A DNA stretch of 64,000 nt from Paenibacillus sp. URB8-2 (GTDB taxonomy: Bacteria; Bacillota; Bacilli; Paenibacillales; Paenibacillaceae), in NCBI RefSeq assembly GCF_013393385.1, contig NZ_AP023239.1, forward strand, positions 5,084,001 through 5,148,000. Reading direction: 5' to 3'. The notes under the pieces were generated by a model, which was given only the letters and a program-made list of their open reading frames with translations, ran no database searches and had not been told where the DNA came from. A program made the position numbers and the translations under genes. This document shows, one piece after another, positions 1 through 8,972 of the stretch. The number at the start of each line of letters is the position of its first letter. Within the stretch, counting starts at the first letter, position 1.

Positions 1-709
1 TCAGATACGCTTTAGCCTGCCTGGCTTGTTCCAGCGTTTCGCGCGTCATCGCGGCTGAGTCCGCTACATAGATAAAGCCTTGCAGATTGACCTTTTGCAG
101 TTGGGCATCCAAGGCCTTCAGTACCTCGGGATTCCAGCTTTTATCGTTTTGGTTGCCGTCGTGGACATCGCCATAGACCGGGCGCCCTTGTCCGTCTACG
201 ATCAGTCCATACTGAAACTGCTTGTCTCCTTGGCGGTCACGGCTATAGCCTTCCGTGATGAACAAGTCTCCTTCTTGGGGGTCTTTATACGCTCCGTACA
301 CTGATTTGCTGGTCGTATCGCTATGAAAAGCCAGTACGGTATCCGGGTTGTACTTCCAAGCTTGCAGTGCCAGTGTCGAATACAGTTCATGGATGTCCGC
401 ATCGCTGATCCGATCCAAATGCCGTGCGATCGCATCGTCATTAAAGAAAGAGGCTTGCGCACCGGGGCGCAGCAACTTCTCTACATCCAGGCGTTTGGCC
501 CACTCCGCCATGTGAACCAGCGCTTGTCGACCGGTTAACATGTCCATTACGATCATTTGTACCACTTCGCCCGGACTAACCAGGCACTGCTTATCATAGG
601 GTACTTTTTCATCAATCGTCTGGGGAATCTTCATGTCCTTCATCGTTTGGCTAATAAGATTCAAATACCCTGCTGCATAGATCGATTCGATTTGAATATT
701 TGGGTTCAT
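1..709 (-). CDS. IS1634-family transposase, 3' part beyond window edge
   Basis: Open reading frame from an ATG at 709 running off position 1 without a stop; 236 codons are visible. A good ribosome site (GGAGGAAAGCAG) precedes the ATG. The N-terminal part (starting MNPNIQIESIYAAGYLNLIS) looks like the DUF4277-type N-terminus of IS1634 transposases. DDE-type catalytic aspartates are visible in FHSDTTS and YVADSAAM. Full-length members are about 550 residues, so roughly the C-terminal half, including the last acidic residue, lies outside. It sits immediately downstream of a truncated IS66 transposase on the same strand, suggesting insertion into or next to that older element. Family assignment is from recognition of conserved blocks; completeness of the element cannot be judged here. 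Confidence 0.85.
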   Translation of the reverse strand, partial: MNPNIQIESIYAAGYLNLISQTMKDMKIPQTIDEKVPYDKQCLVSPGEVVQMIVMDMLTGRQALVHMAEWAKRLDVEKLLRPGAQASFFNDDAIARHLDRISDADIHELYSTLALQAWKYNPDTVLAFHSDTTSKSVYGAYKDPQEGDLFITEGYSRDRQGDKQFQYGLIVDGQGRPVYGDVHDGNQNDKSWNPEVLKALDAQLQKVNLQGFIYVADSAAMTRETLEQARQAKAYL

Positions 710-815
710 CTGCTTTCCTCCGCACGTTATTCACTCTACAGAGGTATTCGACACGCTCACCCTATTTCATTTTTGCTTTTATTTCTTTTCTTAGGGGACT
801 CCAGGGTGCGAAACG
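1..815 (-). mobile_element. IS1634-family insertion sequence, left portion
   Basis: Contains the partial transposase and about 105 bases of upstream non-coding sequence. The outer end is placed where the IS66 reading frame stops being recognisable, near 815. The terminal inverted repeat cannot be verified because the other end lies outside the window, so the boundary is approximate. Confidence 0.5.
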
Positions 816-2012
816 TCAGCTCAGCATGATCCGATCGAAGGTTAGGAAGAACGTCCTCACATCGGCATCGTCAAAGGCGGACTCGCCCCTTTCCATGGCA
901 GCCTTTCGGTCCGTATTGGTCTTCTCAAGGAGTGTTTTCAATTCAGATGACCAACTGTGCGGCAGGTTGTCCGTCGTTTTCTGAAGATCCCGCAAGAGAT
1001 GGACATTGCACTCGATATTGCTGAAGCTGTACGCCTTATTGTAGTTGACCTTATTGTGGTCGTGCATAACGATCGTCTCTGCCGGGAGCAGCTTCAGGAT
1101 CCCGTCGTCATCCAGCCCTTCCTTGTTTTTATGCAGATGCGCCGTGTATAACGCTATTTGCTCATTTCCGTAAAAACGCAGACATCCTCTGCACTTGTTG
1201 ATGTCGATGACCGTGTCGTCCCAGTAGACCGTACCCAGCGTCAGGCATTTCTTTTTCAACCCATTAATGAAAGGTTGGAGTTCTCCGGCAGCCTTTCTCT
1301 GCTGCTTCATCAGATACCCTTCACTCGGGTGGATCTCCTCTTCGCTTAGGCCGTAGATCATTTTCCGCACTTTGTTCACACTCATATTCCCGATGTTCAT
1401 GAGCGACAGACCGAGCGCCTGAACACGGCTCCCGTACTGATTCTCTTCCTTGAGGCTTGCCGGAATCGGGAGATGGAATTCATGCCCGCAATCTGCGCAC
1501 CTGCACACGGGAAACCGATGACGCCTTTTGATCACGACGACTCCGTAATCCAGCTCGTCCTTGTCGATGACCTTCCCTGTGTCTTCTACCTGTCCGCCGC
1601 ATGAAGAACAGGCTTTCGGCCTGTGGACGTTCGTTTCCGTCACTTTCTCCTCCGCAAAGGCATGGAGCTTGTTTTTGGCATGCCCCGGCTGTCCCCCAAT
1701 CGGTTTCCCGCTCTTCGTTCTCGAATTGGGGATCACCTTCTTCTCGGAGAGAGGCGTCCGCGCGGTAGAAACACCGCTATTGGTACCGTCTAGGTTCAGC
1801 ATCCCGCTCAGGCGCAGGATTTCCTTTTTGAGCGCCTCGTTCTCGGCCATCTTCTCTGTGAGTTCCGCCTCTAGCCGCTCCCGCAGTTGGATTTCCTTCT
1901 GCAGCAAGCGACTCTCGTTTGGCAAGGTCACACGTTCTGCTTTCAGTGCTTCATTTTCTGTCAGCAACCGTTCGTACTCTTTATATAATCCGCGTTCGTA
2001 GTTCGCCGCCAT
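816..2012 (-). pseudogene. IS66-family transposase, C-terminally truncated
   Basis: Reads as an IS66 (ISBst12-like) transposase: an N-terminal coiled coil (residues ~10-80), a GQPGH motif, a zinc-finger-like pair CSSCGG and CRCADCGH, then the catalytic core with first Asp in VYWDDT and second in MHDHNK. The frame stops just after FLTFDRIML, where intact relatives continue about 100 residues, including the region carrying the third catalytic residue (the Glu in a NLSER-type motif). The active site is therefore incomplete and the protein should be inactive. I prefer the ATG at 2012 (MAANYERG) over the upstream one at 2054, because AAGGGG lies 10 bases before it. The break falls next to the IS1634 transposase, so insertion of that element is the simplest cause. 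Confidence 0.8.
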
Positions 2013-2216
2013 AGGAAGAATTCCCCTTTTCACTCTATGGCTTGAGTGTATCATGGATGTAGAAGAATGTGGATCATTTCTTTATTCAATGGATAGTGAG
2101 AAGACATGGCAATACGCCTTCGACTTTTTTGACGCCGATGGCGTGTGCGGGAATTATGGTTTCGGGGCTGTGAATAGTAACTTCAGACTAACTTTTTTCC
2201 AATTCCGCAATTTCAC

Positions 2217-3266
2217 CTACTTGACATTGCACCGCTGGGCTTTCTTACGCTTCGCCCTGTCCTGAACCCATTTTCTTTTCTTTCTCAGTGAACCCCACTG
2301 CGCAAAAAAACTTCTCCACGCCTTTAGCATCTTCGGCTCCTTCAGCAGCATATATCCATGAGCGGCGATTTCGTAAGGAAGAGACAACAGAATCGTCTTG
2401 AGCATGGTCCGAAACGGCTCATTTTTAAAAATCATCTTATAGCGGTTGATGTATGAGATCCGCCGGATGAAGAGTGGCTTTCCGCTGCGGCCCGATGCTT
2501 TCCAGCCCCGTTCATGGTACCCGATCGCATCCGCGTCGTAATACGCCTTCCAGCCCAGCAGCCGCGCCCGCCACGCCACATCGACATCTTCCTTATAGGC
2601 AAAAAAATCCGCGTCAAAAAAATCGCCATCCACGCTGATCTCCTCAATCATCAGCCGCGAATACATCGCCGCCGCGCCCGATACCCCAAATACTTCGCCC
2701 GACTCCATCCAGTTCTCCGTCGGTTCACCTGCTCCCCGGTCAAAGGCCCTGCGGGCCTTATTCATCCGCAGCCCCGTACTGTCCACCATACCTTGGGCCG
2801 CCTTGAACAGCAGCTTTCCGGTGGCACTGCCGACTTCAGGATCGGCTTCCATCCGGGCAACCAGCCTGGACACATAATCCGGCGCCAGTGTAACGTCGGG
2901 GTTCAGCACCAGCACGTAATCAGCATCGCTCGCGGCAATCGCCTGGTTGTGGGCAGGGGCGAAGCCGGTGTTGCTTTGATTTTGCAGGAGGTAGAGAGGG
3001 AACACTGGTTGTTCAATTAAGGCAGCTGGAGTTTCCGTATGAGTAACGCCCGCCGCCGAATCTTCGGGTAGTCCGAGACCATTGTCAACATTGTTAACTT
3101 TGTACCGGGATTGAATCCGTTCCACCGTATGGTCACTCGAGGCATTATCCACTATAATGATTTTTTCTATCGGATAGTCCTGCCGGAACCCGGCTTCCAA
3201 ACAATTTATAATGTCCTCTTGGCTGTTGTAGGTTACGATATGTATACTGATGGTTTTGTTGGTCAT
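2217..3266 (-). CDS. GT2 glycosyltransferase, rhamnosyltransferase-like
   Basis: A 349-residue family 2 glycosyltransferase, probably cytoplasmic and inverting, adding a sugar (rhamnose is an inference from the neighbouring rml genes) to a lipid-linked glycan. Visible motifs: VTYNS at the N-terminus, VDNASSD (39-45) for nucleotide binding, LNPDV (121-125) as the DxD-equivalent, and EDVD (226-229) as candidate catalytic base, the arrangement seen in WbbL-type rhamnosyltransferases. Residues ~58-90 form a variable insertion not expected in the GT-A fold. No clear ribosome site precedes the ATG; instead a TATAAT lies 6 bases upstream (plus-strand 3273-3278). It is separated from rmlD by a terminator hairpin, so it may be transcribed on its own. 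Its 3' end abuts the IS66 remnant. Confidence 0.85.
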   Translation of the reverse strand: MTNKTISIHIVTYNSQEDIINCLEAGFRQDYPIEKIIIVDNASSDHTVERIQSRYKVNNVDNGLGLPEDSAAGVTHTETPAALIEQPVFPLYLLQNQSNTGFAPAHNQAIAASDADYVLVLNPDVTLAPDYVSRLVARMEADPEVGSATGKLLFKAAQGMVDSTGLRMNKARRAFDRGAGEPTENWMESGEVFGVSGAAAMYSRLMIEEISVDGDFFDADFFAYKEDVDVAWRARLLGWKAYYDADAIGYHERGWKASGRSGKPLFIRRISYINRYKMIFKNEPFRTMLKTILLSLPYEIAAHGYMLLKEPKMLKAWRSFFAQWGSLRKKRKWVQDRAKRKKAQRCNVK

Positions 3267-3307
3267 AGGGCAATTATAACGGAAAACGGATTGTCCTTAA
3301 ATAACAA

Positions 3308-3340
3308 AAACTCCCGGCCTGACTTGCAGACCGAGAGTTA
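3308..3340 (-). terminator. rho-independent terminator after rmlD
   Basis: Read on the minus strand, AACTCTCGG pairs with CCGGGAGTT around a short loop and is followed by TTTTG. It lies 15 bases after the rmlD stop and before the next glycosyltransferase gene. Confidence 0.75.
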
Positions 3341-3354
3341 TAAGCTTCCATATG

Positions 3355-4224
3355 CTAATCCCGCAGTTCAGCCAAAAATGCCTTAAGACCTTCACGCCAA
3401 GGCGGCAAATCCTGCAGACCATTCGTCCGTATCGATAAATGCTCCATCACCGAATTTCGTGGACGCGGAGCGGGCCGCGGAAACTGTTCCGTCGTACATG
3501 GCTCCAGCTTGGCGGTTAACTTGAGTCCCAGAATCTCCTCCGCCTCGGCAAAAATCGCCTGGGTAAACTCATACCACGTACAAACTTCAGTATTGGAGGC
3601 GTGGTAAACTCCGTACTTTTCAGTATCGATCAATTCCAGCAGGAAATTCGCCAAATCCACCGTATACGTTGGTGAGCCCTTCTGGTCATCCACGACCTGC
3701 AGTACCGGTTTTTCCCGGCCAAATTTCAGCATCGTTTTGACAAAATTATTCCCGTACTTTCCATACACCCACGAGGTGCGCACAATAAAATACTTGGACG
3801 ACAAGGTCTGCACCAGAATTTCCCCGGCTCGTTTGGACTTGCCGTAGATGCTCTTGGGATCGGTGTTGTCGTATTCATGATACGGCTGGCTTCCTTGTCC
3901 GTCGAACACATAATCCGTACTGATATAGACCAGTTTGGCGCCGGCTTTCTCCGATGTGAGCGCAACATTGCGTGTGCCCACGGCATTGATCAAGTATGCA
4001 GCGTCAACATCCGTCTCTGCGGCATCCACCGCCGTATGCGCGGCGCAGTGAATAACGACTTCAGGACCGAATTCTCCAATTACCTTGCCGCACTGGTCGA
4101 GATCGGTAATATCCATCTCCTGCCGGTCGCAGGCCAGCACCTCATGCCCCCGGCTTTCCAGCAGCAGCACCACATCACGGCCGAGTTGTCCCGCCGCTCC
4201 CGTCACAAGAACCTTCATCGCCAT
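3355..4224 (-). CDS. rfbD: dTDP-4-dehydrorhamnose reductase
   Basis: 289 residues, the usual size for RmlD/RfbD. Catalyses the last step of dTDP-L-rhamnose synthesis, NAD(P)H-dependent reduction of dTDP-4-keto-rhamnose. Rossmann motif GAAGQLG near the N-terminus, YISTDYVFDG, and the SDR Tyr/Lys pair in YGKSK. The frame is open further upstream, but the true start is the ATG at 4224, which overlaps the rmlB stop as TAATG; this indicates translational coupling with rmlB. The upstream extension overlaps rmlB coding sequence and has no homology-like content. A terminator follows the gene. rmlA and rmlC, needed for the same pathway, are about 20 kb away on the opposite strand. Confidence 0.96.
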   Translation of the reverse strand: MAMKVLVTGAAGQLGRDVVLLLESRGHEVLACDRQEMDITDLDQCGKVIGEFGPEVVIHCAAHTAVDAAETDVDAAYLINAVGTRNVALTSEKAGAKLVYISTDYVFDGQGSQPYHEYDNTDPKSIYGKSKRAGEILVQTLSSKYFIVRTSWVYGKYGNNFVKTMLKFGREKPVLQVVDDQKGSPTYTVDLANFLLELIDTEKYGVYHASNTEVCTWYEFTQAIFAEAEEILGLKLTAKLEPCTTEQFPRPAPRPRNSVMEHLSIRTNGLQDLPPWREGLKAFLAELRD

Positions 4225-5246
4225 TACAGGGCATCCCCCAAACGGCTGCCGTACTGTTTTTCGGCATACTTCTGGTATTCTCCGGACGGGATGCGAGTCC
4301 ACCATTCTTTATTGTTCAAATACCATTGGATCGTTTCCTTGATCCCCGTCTCAAACGTATGCTTCGGCTTCCAGCCAAGCTCGTTCATTATCTTCGTTGG
4401 GTCAATGCCGTAGCGGCGGTCATGCCCCGGACGGTCCTGCACGTACGTAATCAGCGATTCCGGCTTACCCAGCTCCTGCAAAATCGTCTTGACAATATGC
4501 ACATTCGTCCGCTCATTATTGCCGCCGATGTTGTACACTTCACCCAATACACCCTTATGAATGACCAGATCGATCGCGCTGCAATGATCCTCCACATAGA
4601 GCCAATCGCGAATGTTCATGCCGTCGCCGTACACCGGCAGCGCCCCGTCAGCCAAAGCGCGAGAGATCATCAGCGGAATGAGCTTTTCCGGGAACTGGTA
4701 AGGGCCATAGTTGTTCGAGCAGCGCGTAATATTAACCGGCAGACCGAACGTTTCATGATAAGCGCGCACCAGCAAATCTCCGCCCGCCTTGCTGGCGGAA
4801 TAAGGGCTGTTGGGCGTCAGTGGTGTCTCTTCCGTAAAAAGACCGGTCGCCCCAAGCGTACCGTACACTTCATCGGTAGAAACCTGCACAAAATTGGTGA
4901 CCTTATGCTTTTTCGCCGCATCCAGCAGCACCTGAGTCCCGAGCACATTCGTCTTCACAAATACATCCGGCTCCAAAATACTCCGGTCCACATGAGACTC
5001 CGCCGCAAAATTCACGACTACATCCACACCCTGACCAATCAAAGCGTCCATCGCCTGAACATCCGTAATGTCCGCTTTTACAAACGTGTAGTTCGGATAA
5101 TTTTCGACCGATTTTAGATTTTCCAGGTTTCCCGCATACGTGAGCGCATCCACATTGACGATCTTGTAGTCCGGGTGCTGCTGAAGCATGTAGATGACAA
5201 AGTTACTGCCAATAAAACCGGCTCCGCCGGTGATAAGGAGTTTCAT
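4224..5246 (-). CDS. rfbB: dTDP-glucose 4,6-dehydratase
   Basis: 340-residue extended SDR enzyme, converting dTDP-glucose to dTDP-4-keto-6-deoxyglucose, the second step of dTDP-rhamnose synthesis. GGAGFIGSN near the N-terminus binds NAD; STDEVYG (123-129) carries the catalytic Asp-Glu pair; Y149 and K153 in YSASK complete the active site. AAGGTGG lies about six bases before the ATG. The stop overlaps the rmlD start, so the two are one translational unit. Upstream is a long stretch of decayed sequence, so its promoter is probably local or the gene is read from the glycan operon further upstream. Confidence 0.97.
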   Translation of the reverse strand: MKLLITGGAGFIGSNFVIYMLQQHPDYKIVNVDALTYAGNLENLKSVENYPNYTFVKADITDVQAMDALIGQGVDVVVNFAAESHVDRSILEPDVFVKTNVLGTQVLLDAAKKHKVTNFVQVSTDEVYGTLGATGLFTEETPLTPNSPYSASKAGGDLLVRAYHETFGLPVNITRCSNNYGPYQFPEKLIPLMISRALADGALPVYGDGMNIRDWLYVEDHCSAIDLVIHKGVLGEVYNIGGNNERTNVHIVKTILQELGKPESLITYVQDRPGHDRRYGIDPTKIMNELGWKPKHTFETGIKETIQWYLNNKEWWTRIPSGEYQKYAEKQYGSRLGDAL

Positions 5247-5401
5247 GGGTGACCACCTTTTTGTTCGATAAATGGTTTTAACGCTCCTGCTTCGGGAGTA
5301 GCGAATTCGTCATACAAATTAATCAAAATTCAGCTCCTCAACCTTTAACAGCGATTAGAGCTGATCTTTGTCCGATATTACAGAACCTCGCCATAGGCTA
5401 A

Positions 5402-5826
5402 TCAATGGCACGCACGAATCACTTCATAATATGCCGCAGTCATTCTCTCGGGAATAATATTCGTCCATTTATATAATCATTGGGTGTCTGGCAACAGCTT
5501 TTCCTTATGTAGTTTTTTATAATTCCAATCCCCTGTATACTTCAGTAAAAATATTATATTTTGCCAGCTCATTCACTCTGGCTAATGAAGAGTACTCCGG
5601 CTAATGAAGAGTACTCCGGCACCGATCCACCATCTTTGAAGAACGCTTTATGTTAATTCATTTACTTTTATTATATACAATTGTTTAAGTCATCAATTCC
5701 AAGCAAATTTACCACATCGTTTATATACCTCTTAAACGGTACGATCATAATGGCCTGAGTACCGACCTGTTTTACGTTATCAATTGCGGATAAAGTATTA
5801 GACACAACCCAAGAGGAACTGTTGCT
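5402..5826 (-). pseudogene. decayed coding remnant(s), function not recognised
   Basis: Three or four minus-strand open fragments in shifting frames look like leftovers of one or two genes. One (5671-5826, 51 codons, no start) ends IVPFKRYINDVVNLLG... then LNNCI and a stop. Another runs KAFFKDGGSVPEYSSLA from 5649 into a 19-bp duplication; the text resumes after it as RVNELAKYNIFTEVYRGLEL. A third ends WTNIIPERMTAAYYEV and stops at 5402. Amino-acid composition and continuity across frameshifts suggest former coding sequence, plausibly another sugar-processing enzyme given the location, but I do not recognise the family. The fragments are too short and broken to be functional. Confidence 0.4.
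5581..5618. repeat. 19-bp perfect tandem duplication
   Basis: The unit gctaatgaagagtactccg occurs twice back to back. It shifts the reading frame of the surrounding coding remnant (19 is not a multiple of 3) and is a likely inactivating event. Confidence 0.9.
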
Positions 5827-5927
5827 TTAGTCAGAGAATAAAACGAGAACCAGTGCCATCGGCTTGACTACCTACTAGGATTATTCAAAATCTCTTATAA
5901 GTAAATTACTCAGGCCTCACAAAAAAA

Positions 5928-6851
5928 TTAAATATAGCCAAGGATTACAAGAAATTTAAAAAGCAGATTTTCACTACATGATTGTCTATAAAGCTTTGTA
6001 TGCTTTAAAAAATATAATTTACTATTAAGCTTCTCTCTTGGTAATAGAAATAAATCGAGTTCTCTTCTTTCATTGTCTTCTAGTAGATCTTTATAAATCT
6101 TCTGAAATTCATACGCTTGATGATATAAGAAGTGCTTGTTTTTATTACTTTTAAATCTGTACCATTTCTTCTTGTATTTTTTTACCCAAGATACATCTGC
6201 ACCTATTAAATTAGATTTATGTTGTCTGTACAAAATTGAAGGCTCTTTATTGTATATGATAACACCTAACGAGGAGACAACAAGATATAACCACCAATCG
6301 TGCATAATAATATTACTCGAATTAGGCATTTTATATTTAATCAACTCTTTTGCTGAACGATTAAATGTAATAGTTGCACCAACAGCAACATTTTCAATAA
6401 GTGCATTATAAAAAGTAGGTTTTTTTCTTAATCGTGGCCAAATTTTTTCGGTCCTGTACATATCATTTGTAGGAAAAGTAGAAGTAAAATGCAATGCAGG
6501 AACAGTAGGATTTGTTACACTAAGCTCCTTTACAGCGTACTCAATTTTATGTGAGAGCCAACTATCATCTTGATCACAGAAGCAAAAGTATTCGGCATTT
6601 TCATCTGTATTCAGGATTAATTCAAAAAAGCTATTAATTACTCCAACATTCCTTGCCTCTATTAAAGAAAATATGCCTGGGTATTTCCTAATATATGACT
6701 TGATTATAATTAATGTATTATCTTCTGATCCATCATCCCTGATTAATACAGAAATATTCTTATACGTTTGGTTCAAAATACTATCCAATTGTTGTTCTAT
6801 ATACTGCTCACCATTATATGTTGATAATAATATTTGAACTTTACCCATCAT
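5928..6851 (-). CDS. GT2 glycosyltransferase
   Basis: 307-residue family 2 glycosyltransferase with the RfbF/Rgp-like rhamnosyltransferase look: QILLSTYNGEQYIEQQLDSI at the N-terminus, IRDDGSEDNT (38-46) and FCDQDD (91-96) for nucleotide-sugar and metal binding. Probably acts in the cytoplasm on an undecaprenyl-linked glycan. Two adjacent ATG codons; GAAGGG lies a little upstream. Strongly AT-rich, like the block up to 16 kb. Its neighbour upstream is a broken acyltransferase and downstream is decayed sequence, so it may be among the last working genes of the AT-rich operon. Sugar specificity cannot be read from the sequence. Confidence 0.85.
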   Translation of the reverse strand: MMGKVQILLSTYNGEQYIEQQLDSILNQTYKNISVLIRDDGSEDNTLIIIKSYIRKYPGIFSLIEARNVGVINSFFELILNTDENAEYFCFCDQDDSWLSHKIEYAVKELSVTNPTVPALHFTSTFPTNDMYRTEKIWPRLRKKPTFYNALIENVAVGATITFNRSAKELIKYKMPNSSNIIMHDWWLYLVVSSLGVIIYNKEPSILYRQHKSNLIGADVSWVKKYKKKWYRFKSNKNKHFLYHQAYEFQKIYKDLLEDNERRELDLFLLPREKLNSKLYFLKHTKLYRQSCSENLLFKFLVILGYI

Positions 6852-7088
6852 AGTGGTATTAACCCTTCTAACAAACTTTTTATTGTACTTTTATATTTCC
6901 ATCCTTTTAAAAAATACAATTGAGTAGCTACTATTGTTAATCAATCGATAATTTTTCATTTTTATTCTTGCGAACAATAATTTTATTGCTAAAAAATGCA
7001 TTGCACGAATTTGGTATAATAATATGCAAGTAATAAAATGCCCAGCATATTTAGTTAATAAATAGTCATTTAGAATTTTATTGTTTAG

Positions 7089-7609
7089 CTAAAATACATT
7101 TACCAAAGAAAGAATAAGCCAAACCGGCAAAAAACTATATTTATACTTCGTCCAAATCTTACATAGAATAAGCACTGATATTATTATATAAAATTTGACC
7201 TCAATCTGTAGCGTCCAGAATACACCGATAATGGTTCTCTTCCAAAAACCTCTGGAAACAATACAAGGCTGGTAACCCAGCGAGTAAATGTATCCCTTAC
7301 AGAAACTCCTGGCAGTAAGCTGAAGGTGCAGGCTGTTATTAAGGAACATACAAACAAGGCAGGGATAATCCGTAAAAATCGTGATTTCACTAAATGTTTA
7401 AAAGTCCTTCCTTCGGCTGAAACACTTATAACAAATCCACTGATGATAAAAAATACATCAACACCAAAATCCCCTAAGTGTGCAATAGAAAGAAATTGAT
7501 TTTGTGGCCAATATCCTTGAAGAGGGCCAATAAAAAAATAATGATATAATAAAACACTAAAAGCTGCAGCAAAGCGCAGTAAGTCGAGTCCCTCTATTCG
7601 AGTCTTCAA
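7089..7609 (-). pseudogene. acyltransferase family 3 (OafA-like), frameshifted and truncated
   Basis: Begins as a typical membrane O-acyltransferase: EGLDLLRFAAAFSVLLYHY, then FGVDVFFIISGFVIS. The first frame (TTG start at 7609, GAGG seven bases upstream) loses family resemblance near 7230 and stops at 7184. The overlapping frame continues the family text exactly where it should, with GVFWTLQIEVKFYIIISVL, and stops at 7089. So a small indel at about 7228-7234 broke the gene, and the product is also far shorter (~170 codons) than the usual 350-400. Members O-acetylate cell-surface glycans; here that activity is presumably lost. Confidence 0.8.
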
Positions 7610-7650
7610 TATTAAACCTCACAATTCAACTATAAGTCTATTCTCAAATG

Positions 7651-8946
7651 TTATTGCTGATTTTTTATATTCTTACTTTTATTAAGAACTAGGTCGGCGA
7701 TCCTCCCAAAAAGGTAAATCACTTTTTTAAATTTACTAAAATCCAAATGATTATAGCTATGAACAAAATCTTTTTGTAAAAAGCAAACAATATCTTTTAT
7801 GTTGTTTTCCCACTTATATTGATTAACTAGCTTATCAAAATTAGCTCTATAATTTAACTTTCCAGTATATCCCAAAATTTCTTCCGCTAAACTCTCAGCA
7901 CTCAGATCCTCGATTACTATTCCAATAGATTTGTCTTTTATTTCATTAGCAAAAAAATCCCCTGAATTAGTGATAACCGGAAGTTTCGCCCAAATATAGT
8001 CCAGTATTCTTGTTCTAAATGAATAACGTGTTTCTATGTGATTTTTATGAATATTTATTCCAAGATCAGCTTCCAATAAAAAATTATGCCGATCTTCATA
8101 ATCCACCCAATCATTAAAAAAAACACAATTATTAGTTAAATCCAATTGATTACTTAGTTTTATCGTTTCATCAACAATTTTCATTCTTTTAATATCAGTA
8201 TTAGGATGATTAATCCCCATAAAGAAGAGTTTTATATTATCTTGCTTTTGATTAACAATTTTCATCGCTTTGATGAGCGTAATAGGATCAAACCATTCCC
8301 AGATCCCCCCTCCCCATAAAATAACTTTATCATCCTTTTCAATTCCAGGATAAACTCCCTTAAGCACTTCTTTACTTTTAACGGGAGGAGTACTGGGAAC
8401 GCCAAATGGAACTACTCCAATTAAATGCTCAAAAGATTTGTTCTTCTGATATTCTTTTAAGTTAATTCTTTTCAATGAAGTTAAAGATCCCAGCCAAAAA
8501 TCCTTTTGTTTTTCAGAAGCACATATGAAGTAGTCACCAAACTTAAGTTGATCAATAAGAATATTCATCATGTTGGTGTAGATCAAGTTGCCGCGCAAAT
8601 TATTTTCATTCAACTCCAAATGTTCAAGCACAAAAGGATCATACAGATCAACAATAATAGAGGCATTATACTTTCTTAGAAACCTAAATTTCCACAAAGT
8701 ATCACCTTGAATAAAGATAGAGTCTTTTTCCCGAGCTTCCTTTTTTAGAATTTTGGACTCCGAACAGATTAGCTTTATTTTGTAATCTTCAAGCATTTTA
8801 TGGAGATCAAACGTATGGTAATTGGGAATTGCTAAAGTTATTTGAAAATATTTGGACAGCTCAATAGCCAAGTTCCAATATCTAATTCCCGGTCCAGCCA
8901 TTTTTGAGGCTATAACATCCGATGAAATGATTAATAATTTTTTCAT
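7651..8946 (-). CDS. GT4-type glycosyltransferase
   Basis: 431 residues with a GT-B fold signature: N-terminal LLIISSDVIASKMAGPGIRYWNLA, a middle VVPFGVP linker motif, then ILWGGGIWEWFDPITLIKA and the C-terminal donor domain ending RTRILDYIWAKLPVITNSGD. The pattern matches retaining GT4/GT1-group enzymes of polysaccharide clusters. It should transfer a sugar to the growing glycan in the cytoplasm. GAAGG lies about five bases before the ATG. It follows the HAD gene by 26 bases, so it belongs to the same operon. AT-rich. Acceptor and donor are unknown. Confidence 0.82.
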   Translation of the reverse strand: MKKLLIISSDVIASKMAGPGIRYWNLAIELSKYFQITLAIPNYHTFDLHKMLEDYKIKLICSESKILKKEAREKDSIFIQGDTLWKFRFLRKYNASIIVDLYDPFVLEHLELNENNLRGNLIYTNMMNILIDQLKFGDYFICASEKQKDFWLGSLTSLKRINLKEYQKNKSFEHLIGVVPFGVPSTPPVKSKEVLKGVYPGIEKDDKVILWGGGIWEWFDPITLIKAMKIVNQKQDNIKLFFMGINHPNTDIKRMKIVDETIKLSNQLDLTNNCVFFNDWVDYEDRHNFLLEADLGINIHKNHIETRYSFRTRILDYIWAKLPVITNSGDFFANEIKDKSIGIVIEDLSAESLAEEILGYTGKLNYRANFDKLVNQYKWENNIKDIVCFLQKDFVHSYNHLDFSKFKKVIYLFGRIADLVLNKSKNIKNQQ

Positions 8947-8972
8947 ACTTACCTTCTTAATCAGCTTTATTT

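Larger units (their letters stand above)
5247..5927. other. 680-base gap with decayed coding sequence
   Basis: No intact gene. AT-rich. On the minus strand several short open stretches in different frames have protein-like composition (listed as a pseudogene), and a 19-bp tandem duplication sits among them. No convincing promoter or RNA structure was seen. Confidence 0.7.

Noticed and set aside
1..4200. tRNA or rRNA genes as flanks of the insertion sequences
   Set aside because: No cloverleaf-like or rRNA-like sequence was recognised there or elsewhere in the window.
7089..7349. Separate 86-residue membrane protein gene
   Set aside because: It is the second half of the acyltransferase in another frame, not an independent gene.
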